Origin: JBQTII01 sp052387905
GTDB lineage: Bacteria > Actinomycetota > Actinomycetes > Sporichthyales > Sporichthyaceae
DNA length: 64,000 bases
NCBI GenBank assembly: GCA_052387905.1
Contig: JBQTIR010000013.1
Coordinates: 62,001-126,000, forward strand
Direction: 5' to 3'
Made by a program: the position numbers and the translations under genes. Positions 51,498 to 59,987 of the stretch are shown in pieces. The notes below the pieces were generated by a model. That model was not told the origin of the DNA. It ran no database searches and saw nothing but the letters and a program-made list of their open reading frames with translations. Numbering within the stretch: position 1 is the stretch's first letter; each line of letters opens with the position of its first letter.

Positions 51498-52496
51498 TCA
51501 GGGGATGGTCACCACCTGGGCGGCGAAGGAGAGACCGGCACCGAAGCCGATCAGCAGGGCGGTGTCGCCGGAGCGAATCTCGCCGCGTCCCAGCATGGTC
51601 TCCATCGCCAGCGGCACCGAGGCGGCAGAAGTGTTGCCTGAGTCGGCGATGTCGCGGGCGATCTTGACGTGTGCGGGCAATTTGAGTGCGCGCACCATGG
51701 CGTCGGTGATCCGCATGTTGGCTTGGTGCGGGATGAAGGCGTCCAAATCGTCCAGGGTCAGCCCGGCCGCCTCGACCGCCCGACGGGCCACCGGTGCCAT
51801 CTCGAAGGCGGCCCAGCGGAAGACCTGCTGACCGTTCATGGACAGGAACGCGGCCTGGCCGGCGTTGGCCGCGTCGACCCAGTCGCCGTTCATGATGATC
51901 GCGCTGGACTGGGCCCCGTCCGAGCCCCACACCACGGGCCCGATTCCCGGAACCTCGGACGGCCCGAGCACGGCCGCCCCGGACCCGTCCCCGAAGATGA
52001 ACGCGATGCCGCGATCGGTCGGGTCGATGATCGGGGAGAATTTCTCGGTCCCGATCACCAGGACGTACTCCGCGCTGCCGGCCCGGATCATGTCGGAGCC
52101 CATGGCCACGCCGTAGCAGAAGCCGGCGCAGGCGATGTTGATGTCGAAGGCCCCGGTGTCCGAACAGCCGAGCCGGGTGGCGACCTCGGGGGCCGCGGCC
52201 GGGATCGGCAACGTCACGGTGCAGGAGGCGACCATCACCACCCCGATCTGCTCCGGGGAGATGCCCGCGGCCGCGATGGCCTTGCCCCCGGCGGCCACCG
52301 ACATGTCCTGGATGGTCTCGGTGGGCTCGGCGAAGTGCCGCGTGATAATGCCCGAGCGGGTGCGGATCCATTCATCGCTCGAGTCGATGTGCTGGCAGAT
52401 CTCCTCGTTGGTGACCACCCGCGCCGGCCGGTAACCGCCGACGCCGAGAATCCGGCTGGCCGGGGAGCCTGCCGACGGCCGGATTGGACGGCTCAT
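51498..52496 (-). CDS. fabH: 3-oxoacyl-[ACP] synthase III
   Basis: The 332-residue initiation enzyme condenses a starter acyl-CoA with malonyl-ACP; in actinobacteria it often takes branched starters. Catalytic residues are Cys123 (NIACAGFCYG), His in IPHQANMRI and Asn in DSGNTSAASVPLA. The ATG at 52496 overlaps the stop of a 26-codon ORF, indicating translational coupling. Confidence 0.96.
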   Translation of the reverse strand: MSRPIRPSAGSPASRILGVGGYRPARVVTNEEICQHIDSSDEWIRTRSGIITRHFAEPTETIQDMSVAAGGKAIAAAGISPEQIGVVMVASCTVTLPIPAAAPEVATRLGCSDTGAFDINIACAGFCYGVAMGSDMIRAGSAEYVLVIGTEKFSPIIDPTDRGIAFIFGDGSGAAVLGPSEVPGIGPVVWGSDGAQSSAIIMNGDWVDAANAGQAAFLSMNGQQVFRWAAFEMAPVARRAVEAAGLTLDDLDAFIPHQANMRITDAMVRALKLPAHVKIARDIADSGNTSAASVPLAMETMLGRGEIRSGDTALLIGFGAGLSFAAQVVTIP

Positions 52497-52573
52497 GACG
52501 TCTCCGCTTCGCCCAAATGCTGGCTCGCGGAGCCGCATTCGGTGCACATGATGAGCTCGCTTCGCTCGCTCAT
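52493..52573 (-). CDS. 26-codon ORF linking fabD and fabH
   Basis: An ATG at 52573 overlaps the fabD stop (ATGA), and its TGA at 52493 overlaps the fabH start (ATGA). The 26-residue peptide contains MCTECGS, a CxxC pair. Two four-base overlaps at both ends suggest that ribosomes pass through it to reach fabH. The first eight codons, however, derive from a GAGCGAGCGAAGCGAGC stretch common in actinobacterial intergenic DNA, so it may be a spacer that stayed open rather than a functional peptide. Confidence 0.5.
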   Translation of the reverse strand: MSERSELIMCTECGSASQHLGEAETS

Positions 52574-53496
52574 GCGGGTACGCCCTTGTGCTCGGCGATC
52601 AGAGCGCGAGCGGCGTCGAGGTCGTCGGGAGTCTTCACAGCTATCGACGCTACGCCGCGCATCCCGCGCTTGGCGAGGCCGACCAGGGTTCCGCCGGGGG
52701 TCAGCTCGATGATTCCGGTCACGCCGAGCGTGCCCATCGTCGCCATGCACAGGTCCCAGCGGACCGGGTTGGCCACCTGGGAGACCAAACGCGTCAGCAC
52801 CTGGTGACCGTCAGTCAGGACGGCGCCGTCGGCGTTGGAAAGCAAGCCGACCGCGGGCTCAGCGGGGGCCAGACCCGCGGCCACGGCCGCGAGGTCGGCC
52901 TGGGCGGGGGCCATGTGGTGGGTGTGGAAGGCGCCGGCGACAGCGAGCGGGATCAGGCGCGCCTTCTGCGGTGGTGCGGCCGCGAAGGCCGCCAGCTGGG
53001 CCAGGGTGCCGGCGGCGACGATCTGGCCGGCGCCGTTGTCGTTGGCCGGTGTGAGGCCGTGGGTGGCCAGCGCGGCCAGGACGGCCTCGCGGTCCCCGCC
53101 CAGCACCGCCGTCATCCCGGTCGGGGTCACCGCGGAGGCGCTCGCCATCGCCCGCCCACGAGTGGTCACGAAACCCATCGCCGATTCCTCGTCCAGGACC
53201 CCCGCCGCGGCGGCCGCGGTGATCTCTCCGACGCTGTGGCCGCCGAACAGGTCCGCCGCAGCGCTGCCCTCGGTCAGGACGGCGAGGGTGGCCAGGCCGG
53301 CGGCGACGAGCAGGGGTTGCGCGATCGCGGTGTCCTTGATCGTCTCGGCGTCGGCCTGGGCGCCCAGTCGCGCCAGATCGAGGTCGGCGACCGCACTCGC
53401 GGTGGCGATCCGGGCGGCGAAGGCGGGCAGCTCCAGCCACGGGGCCAGGAAGCCCGGGGTCTGAGCCCCCTGGCCGGGGGCGAGGATCGCCAGCAT
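52570..53496 (-). CDS. fabD: Malonyl-CoA:ACP transacylase
   Basis: The 308-residue enzyme loads malonate onto ACP. It has the opening LAILAPGQGAQ, the nucleophile Ser88 in GGHSVGE, and the histidine in VAGAFHTHHM. It is the first gene of the fab operon; ATG 53496 is 75 bp from the divergent PHP gene, so the promoter must lie in that gap. Confidence 0.96.
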   Translation of the reverse strand: MLAILAPGQGAQTPGFLAPWLELPAFAARIATASAVADLDLARLGAQADAETIKDTAIAQPLLVAAGLATLAVLTEGSAAADLFGGHSVGEITAAAAAGVLDEESAMGFVTTRGRAMASASAVTPTGMTAVLGGDREAVLAALATHGLTPANDNGAGQIVAAGTLAQLAAFAAAPPQKARLIPLAVAGAFHTHHMAPAQADLAAVAAGLAPAEPAVGLLSNADGAVLTDGHQVLTRLVSQVANPVRWDLCMATMGTLGVTGIIELTPGGTLVGLAKRGMRGVASIAVKTPDDLDAARALIAEHKGVPA

Positions 53497-53571
53497 GTTT
53501 CGCCGCCTTGATGGTGTGGATGGGTGTAGGGAGTGTGGGCGAAATCTACAGGTTGGGGCACGATCGCCTGC

Positions 53572-54627
53572 GTGCCTGATGAAGCAGCGGCGTCCGCAAT
53601 TACCGCGCTGGAGCAGATCGCGTTCCTGCTCGAGCGCGCTCACGCCCCGACCTACCGGGTCAAAGCCTTCCGGGCAGCGTCCGGACTCCTTGATTCGCTG
53701 GCGGCGGGGGAGTTGGCCACCCGGCTGCGGTCGGGAACGCTGCGCGAGCTGCCCGGGATCGGGGACAGCACCGCCGCGGTGATCACGCAGGCCTGCGCCG
53801 GCGAGGTGCCGGACTACCTCGCGGGCCTGGCGGCGGCGGCCCCTGCGTCGGTGGCCAGTGGCGGGGAGCAGATTCGGGCCGCGCTGCGCGGAGATCTGCA
53901 TTCGCATTCGGACTGGTCCGACGGCGGCTCACCGATCGAGTTGATGGCCCGGACCGCGGCGGACGTCATCGGGCACGACTATCTGGTGCTCAGCGATCAT
54001 TCGCCCCGGCTGCGCGTGGCCAACGGGCTCAGTGCCGATCGGCTGCGCGCCCAGCTCGACGTCGTCGCCGACATCAACGAGCGCGTGCACCCGTTCCGGC
54101 TGCTCACCGGTATCGAGGTCGACATCCTGGACGACGGAGCGCTCGACCAGGATCCCGAGTTGCTGGCGCGCCTGGATGTCGTGGTGGCCAGCGTGCACTC
54201 CAACTTGCGGATGGATCACGAGGCGATGACGCGGCGGATGGTCAACGCGGTCGCGAACCCGCACGTCGACGTGCTCGGGCACTGCACGGGCCGGATCGTC
54301 GGGCGGGATCCGGACGGCAAACGCGGCGGGGGAAAGGGGCGCCCGGAGTCGACCTTCGACGCCGAGTTGGTGTTCGCCGCGTGCGCGCGCTTCGACGTCG
54401 CGGTGGAGATCAACTCGCGCCCGGAGCGCCGCGATCCACCGGGGCGCCTGATCAGGCTCGCGAACGAGCTGGGGTGCCGATTCTCGATCGACACCGATGC
54501 GCATGCCCCGGGACAGCTCGACTGGCAGCCCTACGGCTGCGCCCGTGCCGCCGAGAACGGCCTGCGCTCCGATCAGATCGTCAATACCTGGCCGCTGGAG
54601 CAGCTCATGGCGTGGACACGACGCTGA
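53572..54627 (+). CDS. PHP-domain metallohydrolase with helix-hairpin-helix start
   Basis: From GTG 53572, 351 residues. The first 90 resemble the PolX-type N-terminus (ITALEQIAFLLERAHAPTYRVKAFRAA, RELPGIGDSTAAVI, a helix-hairpin-helix). The PHP domain follows with the metal ligands of GDLHSHSDWSDGG, LSDHSP, GIEVDIL, VASVHSN, LGHCTGR and DTDAH. Such proteins are phosphoesterases; PolX relatives have a polymerase part which is missing here. DNA-repair phosphatase or nuclease is a guess. Confidence 0.85.
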   Translation: MPDEAAASAITALEQIAFLLERAHAPTYRVKAFRAASGLLDSLAAGELATRLRSGTLRELPGIGDSTAAVITQACAGEVPDYLAGLAAAAPASVASGGEQIRAALRGDLHSHSDWSDGGSPIELMARTAADVIGHDYLVLSDHSPRLRVANGLSADRLRAQLDVVADINERVHPFRLLTGIEVDILDDGALDQDPELLARLDVVVASVHSNLRMDHEAMTRRMVNAVANPHVDVLGHCTGRIVGRDPDGKRGGGKGRPESTFDAELVFAACARFDVAVEINSRPERRDPPGRLIRLANELGCRFSIDTDAHAPGQLDWQPYGCARAAENGLRSDQIVNTWPLEQLMAWTRR

Positions 54628-54751
54628 GCGGATCGGCGATGGCGGCGGGCTCGACTATCACGCTCAGGAGCACGAACATCGCCAGCAACAGGGCGGCCAG
54701 CACGCTGACGGCTCGGTCGGAACGACGTGCGACCCGCGGTGGGCGGGACAT
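54605..54751 (-). CDS. 48-residue single-helix membrane protein
   Basis: An unlisted short frame runs from ATG 54751 (AAGG nine bases upstream) to TGA at 54605. The peptide has an arginine-rich start (SRPPRVARRSDRA), one clear membrane helix (about 16-35) and a short outer tail. Its end overlaps the 3' end of the convergent PHP gene by 23 bp. The composition is protein-like, but no family is known to me. Confidence 0.55.
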   Translation of the reverse strand: MSRPPRVARRSDRAVSVLAALLLAMFVLLSVIVEPAAIADPLSVVSTP

Positions 54752-55055
54752 GGGCGGACCTTTCGTCGAGGGGCATGCCCCCATCCGAAGACGGCGGCAC
54801 TCTCCTGAGATTAGGGGCTTCTGTTATTCAAGTGACTGAAGTGGCAGCTGTGTCTTGATCAAGGTGGCCTTCGCCCTCTGACGCCCGCCTTGTCATCGCG
54901 GTTCCGCTGCCCAGCTGTGCGTGTGCTGGGAGCATCCGCGGCATGCATGCCGAAAAGCCGCGACACGCCGGGTGTGTCGACGGCGTGTCGCGTGATTCAG
55001 GCATGAATGCCGAGCTGCCGTGCTCCGCAGCCCGACCTCGGAGCATCGCGCGTTC
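54752..55055. other. Intergenic region rich in palindromes, downstream of aceE
   Basis: No gene in these 304 bases. CGGCATGCATGCCG (about 54940-54953) is a perfect palindrome; CGCGACACGCCG (54959-54970) pairs with CGGCGTGTCGCG (54981-54992), a 12-bp perfect stem with a 10-base loop; TGCTCCG (55021-55027) pairs with CGGAGCA (55039-55045). The last two most likely terminate aceE, which ends at 55056. Confidence 0.6.
54959..54992 (-). terminator. Terminator hairpin after aceE
   Basis: Perfect 12-bp stem (CGCGACACGCCG / CGGCGTGTCGCG) with a 10-base loop, 64 bp past the aceE stop. Confidence 0.65.
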
Positions 55056-57809
55056 TCAGGTCTCCCCGCCGGACTCGGCCGCCGTGGTGGCGGTGACGTC
55101 GGTGAGGCGGTACTTGTCCAGCGCTGCCCGCACCGTCGAGGTCTTGACCTCGCCGCGGCGCGCGAGCTCGGTCAAGGTGCGCACCACGATCGACTGGGCG
55201 TCGACGCCGAAGTGCCGGCGCAGCGCTGCGCGGGTGTCCGAACGCCCGAATCCGTCCGTTCCCAGGGAGACGAAATCGCCGGGGACCCAGCGGGCGATCT
55301 GGTCCGGAACCCCCTTCATCCAGTCGCTGACCGCGACGACCGGTCCCGGCGCTCCGGACAGGGCCCGGGTGACGAACGGGATTGCGGCCTGGGCGTCGGG
55401 GTGCAGCATGGTCGACGCTTCGCAGGCCATGGCCTCGCGGCGCAGTTCCGTCCAACTGGTCACCGACCACACGTCGGCGGCCACGCCCCATTCCGCGGCG
55501 AGCAGTTTGGCCGCGTCCAGCGCCCAGATCATGCCCGGACCGGAGGCGAGCAACTGCGCGCGCGGCGCCGCCTCGCCGAGGTCGGGAGCGCCCTGGTAGC
55601 GGTAGAGCCCGCGCAGGATATCGGCGACGTCGACGTGGTCGGGCTGGGCCGGCTGCACGTAGGGCTCGTTGTAGAGCGTCAGGTAGTAGAAGATGTCCTC
55701 GCCGTGCGGGTGCGCAGCGCTCGAGCCGTACATCCGGCGCAGGCCGTCGGCGACGATGTGCCCGACCTCGTAGCCGAAGGCCGGGTCATAGGCGACGCAC
55801 GCCGGGTTCGTCGAGGCCAGCAGGATCGAGTGCCCGTCCTCGTGCTGCAGGCCCTCACCGTTGAGCGTGGTGCGTCCCGCCGTTGCGCCGAGCATGAAGC
55901 CGCGCCCGAGTTGGTCCGCGAACGCCCACGCCGCATCGCCGGTGCGCTGGAAGCCGAACATCGAGTAGAAGATGTACATCGGGATCATGTGCTCGCCGTG
56001 GGTGGCGTAAGCGCTGCCCGCGGCCACGAGTGAGCCCATCGCGCCGGCCTCGCTGATGCCCTCGTGCAAGATCTGACCCTGCGTCGATTCCTTGTAGGAC
56101 AGCAGCAGGGAGCGGTCGACGGCGTCGTAGAGCTGGCCGTGCGGGGAGTAGATCTTCGCGGTCGGGAAGATCGAGTCCAGACCGAACGTGCGGGCCTCGT
56201 CCGGGATGATCGGCACGATCCGGTGTCCGATGTTCGGGTCCTTGAGCAGGTCACGCAACAGGCGGACGAAGGCCATCGTGGTGGCCACGGCCTGCTTGCC
56301 GGAGCCCGCGGCGAGTTCGGAATACATGTCGGGTCCGGGCAGGGTGACCGCCTTGGCGCGCACCACCCGCGACGGGAGGTAGCCACCGAGGGCGGCGCGC
56401 CGTTCGCGGATGTACTCCTGCTCCTCGGACTTCTCGCCCGGGTGGCAGTACGGCGGCAGGTCCGCACCGAGGGCCGCGTCGGTGATCGGCAGGTGCAGGC
56501 GGTCGCGAAACTCCATCAGGTCGGCCTTGGTGAGCTTTTTCATCTGGTGCGTGGAGTTGCGCGCCTCGAAGCTCTTGAGCGTCCAGCCCTTGATGGTGTG
56601 GGCCAGGATCACCGTTGGCTGTCCGACGTGGTCCTGAGCGGCCTTGAACGCGGCGTAGACCTTGCGGTAGTCGTGCCCGCCGCGGGAGAGCTTGGTCAGG
56701 GCGTCGTCGGTGTACCCGGCGACCATCTTGCGCAGTCGCGGGTCGCGACCGAAGAAGTGCTCGCGGGTGTACGCGCCGGACTCGGTGGTGTAGGTCTGGA
56801 ACTGCCCGTCCGGGGTGGTGTTCATCGCGTTGACCAGGACGCCGTCCACGTCGGCCGCGAGCAGCGGGTCCCAGTCCCGGCCCCACACGACCTTGATGAC
56901 GTTCCACCCGGCGCCGCGGAAGACCGACTCCAGTTCCTGGATGATCTTGCCGTTGCCGCGCACCGGGCCGTCCAGGCGCTGCAGGTTGCAGTTGATGACG
57001 AAGGTGAGGTTGTCCAGCTCCTCGCGGGCGGCCACCCCGATCGCGCCGAGGGATTCGGGTTCGTCCATCTCGCCGTCGCCGAGGAAGGCCCACACGTGGG
57101 AGCGCGAGGTGTCCTTGATCTGACGGTTCAGCAGATACCGGTTGAACCGGGCCTGGTAGATCGCGTGCAGTGGGCCCAGGCCCATCGAGACCGTCGGGAA
57201 CTCCCAGAACTCCGGCATCAGGCGTGGGTGCGGGTAGGACGGCAGCCCGCCGCCGGGGTTGGTCAGTTCCTGGCGGAAGCCGTCGAGTTGGTCGGTGGAC
57301 AGGCGCCCTTCCAGGAACGCGCGGGCGTAGATGCCGGGGGAGGCGTGGCCCTGCACGAACACCTGATCCCCGGACTCACCGCCGGCCTTGCCACGGAAGA
57401 AGTGGTTGAAGGCGACCTCGTAGAGCGAGGCGGAGGAGGCGTAGGTCGCGATGTGGCCGCCGACCCCGACGCCGGGACGGTTGGCCCGCGACACCATGAC
57501 CGCGGCGTTCCAGCGGATGTAGGCCCGAATGCGACGTTCGACGTGCTCGTCGCCCGGGAACCACGGCTCCGATTCGGTGCCGATCGTGTTGATGTAGTCG
57601 GTGCTGCGCAGCGCCGGCACGCCGATCTGGCGCTCGCGGGCGCGCTCGAGCAGGCGCAGCATCAGGTAGCGAGCCCGCCCCCGGCCGCCGGAATCGATGA
57701 CCGCGTCCAGGGAGGAGAGCCACTCGCGGGTCTCCTCCGGATCGATGTCCGGCAGGTGGGTGGGCAGGCCGTCGCTGATCACGGAGAACCGTTCGCGTCC
57801 TGAGGTCAC
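55056..57809 (-). CDS. aceE: Pyruvate dehydrogenase E1 component, homodimeric type
   Basis: The 917-residue thiamine-diphosphate enzyme oxidatively decarboxylates pyruvate and passes the acetyl group to E2. It has the AceE start WLSSLDAVI and GHIATYASSASLYEVAFNHFF, then GDGEMDEPE with NCNLQRLDG for Mg-thiamine binding, HTIKGW, and the transketolase-like part with GISEAGAM and QHEDGHS. GTG 57809 gives the usual length and agrees with the family start; frames extend further upstream without support. It is divergent from the DUF3052 gene. Confidence 0.96.
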   Translation of the reverse strand: MTSGRERFSVISDGLPTHLPDIDPEETREWLSSLDAVIDSGGRGRARYLMLRLLERARERQIGVPALRSTDYINTIGTESEPWFPGDEHVERRIRAYIRWNAAVMVSRANRPGVGVGGHIATYASSASLYEVAFNHFFRGKAGGESGDQVFVQGHASPGIYARAFLEGRLSTDQLDGFRQELTNPGGGLPSYPHPRLMPEFWEFPTVSMGLGPLHAIYQARFNRYLLNRQIKDTSRSHVWAFLGDGEMDEPESLGAIGVAAREELDNLTFVINCNLQRLDGPVRGNGKIIQELESVFRGAGWNVIKVVWGRDWDPLLAADVDGVLVNAMNTTPDGQFQTYTTESGAYTREHFFGRDPRLRKMVAGYTDDALTKLSRGGHDYRKVYAAFKAAQDHVGQPTVILAHTIKGWTLKSFEARNSTHQMKKLTKADLMEFRDRLHLPITDAALGADLPPYCHPGEKSEEQEYIRERRAALGGYLPSRVVRAKAVTLPGPDMYSELAAGSGKQAVATTMAFVRLLRDLLKDPNIGHRIVPIIPDEARTFGLDSIFPTAKIYSPHGQLYDAVDRSLLLSYKESTQGQILHEGISEAGAMGSLVAAGSAYATHGEHMIPMYIFYSMFGFQRTGDAAWAFADQLGRGFMLGATAGRTTLNGEGLQHEDGHSILLASTNPACVAYDPAFGYEVGHIVADGLRRMYGSSAAHPHGEDIFYYLTLYNEPYVQPAQPDHVDVADILRGLYRYQGAPDLGEAAPRAQLLASGPGMIWALDAAKLLAAEWGVAADVWSVTSWTELRREAMACEASTMLHPDAQAAIPFVTRALSGAPGPVVAVSDWMKGVPDQIARWVPGDFVSLGTDGFGRSDTRAALRRHFGVDAQSIVVRTLTELARRGEVKTSTVRAALDKYRLTDVTATTAAESGGET

Positions 57810-57986
57810 AGGCTTCGCCCCGTTCTGTGCGTGGAATCCCGGGGGTGGCCGGGATGATCTCGTCTGGTCCGACACCCCTATCGTCTCTGGTGGCGGCCCG
57901 GGTACTTGCATTGGGCGTGGCCGACCGGATGGACTACCTACCGTCGCCACGCGGCGGCACACCCGACGAGGGATGGAGATTCGACA

Positions 57987-58421
57987 GTGGGCACCAGCGC
58001 CGATGGCGCAACGACGTCGTCACGGCTCGGATTTGTTGCGGGCCAGGTGGTCCAGGAACTCGGCTACGACGACGATGTCGACTTCGACCTGCGGGACGTG
58101 ATTCAGGACGCCACGGGCTCCGACCTCGTCGACGAGGACTACGCCGACGTGGCCGACACCGTGCTGTTGTGGTGGCGCGACGGGGACGGGGACTTGGTGG
58201 ACGCCCTCGTCGACGCGCTCACCTCCCTCGCCGACGGCGGAGTGATTTGGGTGCTCACCCCGAAGGCGGGCCGGGTGGGGCACGTCGAGCCCAGCGATAT
58301 CGGTGAGGCCGCCCCAACCGCAGGGCTCTCCCAAACCTCCAGCATCAGCGCGGCCCCGGACTGGTCCGGGACCCGGCTCGTCGCCCCCAAGGCGGCCAGG
58401 CCCGGACCCAAGCAGCGCTGA
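57987..58421 (+). CDS. DUF3052 protein
   Basis: A 144-residue actinobacterial protein opening with a flexible stretch, then LGFVAGQVVQELGYDDDVDFDLRD, the acidic core DLVDEDYADVADTVLLWWRDGDGDLVDAL and the end SQTSSISAAPDWSGTRLVAP. These are the conserved parts of DUF3052, found beside aceE and a peroxiredoxin in many actinomycetes. GTG 57987 has GGAGA upstream. Function unknown; the peroxiredoxin start follows by one base. Confidence 0.9.
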   Translation: MGTSADGATTSSRLGFVAGQVVQELGYDDDVDFDLRDVIQDATGSDLVDEDYADVADTVLLWWRDGDGDLVDALVDALTSLADGGVIWVLTPKAGRVGHVEPSDIGEAAPTAGLSQTSSISAAPDWSGTRLVAPKAARPGPKQR

Positions 58422-58422
58422 G

Positions 58423-58884
58423 GTGGCAGTCGAGATCGGCGCAAAGGCGCCCGACCTTGCCCTGCGCGACCAGCACAACGTCGTCATCACCCTGGCTGAC
58501 CTGCGCCCCAAGGTGGTCCTGCTGGTCTTCTACCCGCTTGCCTTCACCGGGGCCTGTGCGGGCGAACTGAACCTGATTCAGTCCGAACTCGCGTCGTTCC
58601 AGAACGACGGCATCCAGGTCGTCGGGGTCTCCGTGGACTCCCCGTACACCCAGCGGGTCTTTGCCGACACCGAAGGCCTGGCCTTCCCGCTGCTCTCGGA
58701 CTTCTGGCCGCACGGCGCGTCCGCGATGGACTACGGCGTCTTCAACACCGAGTCCGGCGTGGCCACCCGTGCGACCTTCCTGATCGACGGCGATGGCATC
58801 GTGCGCTGGCGGGTCCTCAACGACATCTCCCACCCCCGGGATCAGGCGGAGTACCACAAGGCGATCGCCGCATTGTCGGCATAA
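58423..58884 (+). CDS. ahpE: AhpE-type 1-Cys peroxiredoxin
   Basis: The 153-residue peroxiredoxin reduces peroxides at Cys45 in FYPLAFTGACAGEL, a slight variant of the PxxxT/S-xxC motif. No second cysteine exists in the chain, so it is a 1-Cys enzyme like mycobacterial AhpE, recycled by an external thiol. GTG 58423 directly follows the DUF3052 stop, so the two are co-translated. A tRNA-Val gene lies 10 bp downstream. Confidence 0.93.
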   Translation: MAVEIGAKAPDLALRDQHNVVITLADLRPKVVLLVFYPLAFTGACAGELNLIQSELASFQNDGIQVVGVSVDSPYTQRVFADTEGLAFPLLSDFWPHGASAMDYGVFNTESGVATRATFLIDGDGIVRWRVLNDISHPRDQAEYHKAIAALSA

Positions 58885-58894
58885 TCGCTGCACC

Positions 58895-58966
58895 GGGCGC
58901 ATAGCTCAGCGGTAGAGCGCCGCCCTTACAAGGCGGATGTCGTAGGTTCGACCCCTACTGCGCCCA
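58895..58966 (+). tRNA. tRNA-Val (anticodon TAC)
   Basis: GGGCGCA (58895-58901) pairs with TGCGCCC (58959-58965); D-loop AGCTCAGCGGTAGAGC, anticodon arm GCCGCCCTTACAAGGCGGA with TAC at the centre, and T-arm GTAGGTTCGACCCCTAC are all standard. The 3' CCA is not encoded. Confidence 0.97.
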
Positions 58967-58981
58967 CCCACTCGACGCAGG

Positions 58982-59374
58982 TCAGGCCGGGGTCACGACG
59001 GCGACGCCGTGCAGGTGGGCAGCCTCGGCCAGGCGGTCGTCGTAGGTGACGATCGCGTCGAGGTCCTCGCCGAGGTCGAGGGCGGCGGCCAGATGGAGCG
59101 CATCGAGGGTGCGGAGGATGGTCGGATCGAGGCGTCCGGCCGCCTCGAAGGTCGCGACGCCGACAGTGGTCAGCGTGATCGAGTCCAGCACGGCCCGGGC
59201 CTGGACCGCACGCTCCGGTGCGGCTCGCCGGACGGCGCGCAACAGCTCGGTTCTGACGAGGTCGCAAGCGACCGGGTCGCGCGGCGCCCCGGCGAGCCAG
59301 GCGCGCAGTGCCGCGGTCTGCGGCTCGGCGACGACAAGTTTCACCAGGGCGGAAGTGTCGAGGTAATGCGCCAC
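58982..59374 (-). CDS. PIN-domain ribonuclease toxin (VapC type)
   Basis: The 130-residue PIN protein has the acidic site spread over YLDTSALVKL (Asp6), VRTELLRA, TLDALHLAAAL and VTYDDRLAEAA, as in VapC toxins that cut RNA. It lies 3 bp after the antitoxin gene, in the same direction, and next to a tRNA gene, a frequent landing site for such modules. Confidence 0.9.
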   Translation of the reverse strand: MAHYLDTSALVKLVVAEPQTAALRAWLAGAPRDPVACDLVRTELLRAVRRAAPERAVQARAVLDSITLTTVGVATFEAAGRLDPTILRTLDALHLAAALDLGEDLDAIVTYDDRLAEAAHLHGVAVVTPA

Positions 59375-59377
59375 GAC

Positions 59378-59650
59378 CTAGTACCGCTCAGCGTCCCGCA
59401 TGGCGGCGAGTTCAGCGGACAGGCTGGGTCCGGGTTCGGGAGCGGGAAGCTCGCTGATCGGGCGCCGGGGTACTCGTGCTTGGCCGGCGTCGACAAGTTG
59501 GGCCAGGCGGGAGGTGGCGATCGCCGTTAGCCGCGCTACCGGGCGACCGCGATCGGTGATCGTGACGTCCTCGCCGCCGGCCGCTGCGGCGACGACAGCG
59601 GAGGCGTTCTGTTGCAGCGCTCGGATCCCGACTTCGCCCATGTGCGTCAA
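59378..59650 (-). CDS. Phd/YefM-type antitoxin
   Basis: A protein of 90 residues (87 if the ATG at 59641 is used) with the Phd fold start EVGIRALQQNASAVVAAAAGGEDVTITDRGRPVARL and a flexible, acidic end that should block the toxin. It binds its own promoter in related systems. The second ATG agrees better with family starts. Confidence 0.88.
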   Translation of the reverse strand: MTHMGEVGIRALQQNASAVVAAAAGGEDVTITDRGRPVARLTAIATSRLAQLVDAGQARVPRRPISELPAPEPGPSLSAELAAMRDAERY

Positions 59651-59697
59651 TGTAGCACTTCCGCGTTCACGGCCGTATGTCGTACGAGGGCCTCAGC

Positions 59698-59868
59698 TCA
59701 GGGGAGCAAGCTCCGGCAGCGGATGGCCATCTCACGGCGCGCGCGCTGGCGATTCAGGCCGGCGCCCATGGCGCGCTCGGTGCTCAGGGCGTCGAGGACC
59801 GCGAGGCGGCGGGCGCGCCGTGCGCGGTCGGCGGTGCGGTCCTGCGGACGAATGATCGGTGATGACAC
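59698..59868 (-). CDS. 56-residue basic protein, unknown
   Basis: A short frame from GTG 59868 to TGA 59698 has an excellent Shine-Dalgarno (AGGAGG, six bases before GTG). The product is arginine-rich and helical: DRTADRARRARRLAVLDAL and NRQRARREMAI. No family is known to me. It stands alone between the VapBC-type pair and the metallo-beta-lactamase gene. Confidence 0.6.
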   Translation of the reverse strand: MSSPIIRPQDRTADRARRARRLAVLDALSTERAMGAGLNRQRARREMAIRCRSLLP

Positions 59869-59987
59869 GAGCGGCCTCCTGCCCGTCTGCGGTGCAGTAC
59901 GTCCGCATCAGGGACGTGAGACCTTCATACCCGGTGAAAATGGGACAAACCTGAACGGCGGCTGCGGTTCTGCTGCGGCCAGGACGT

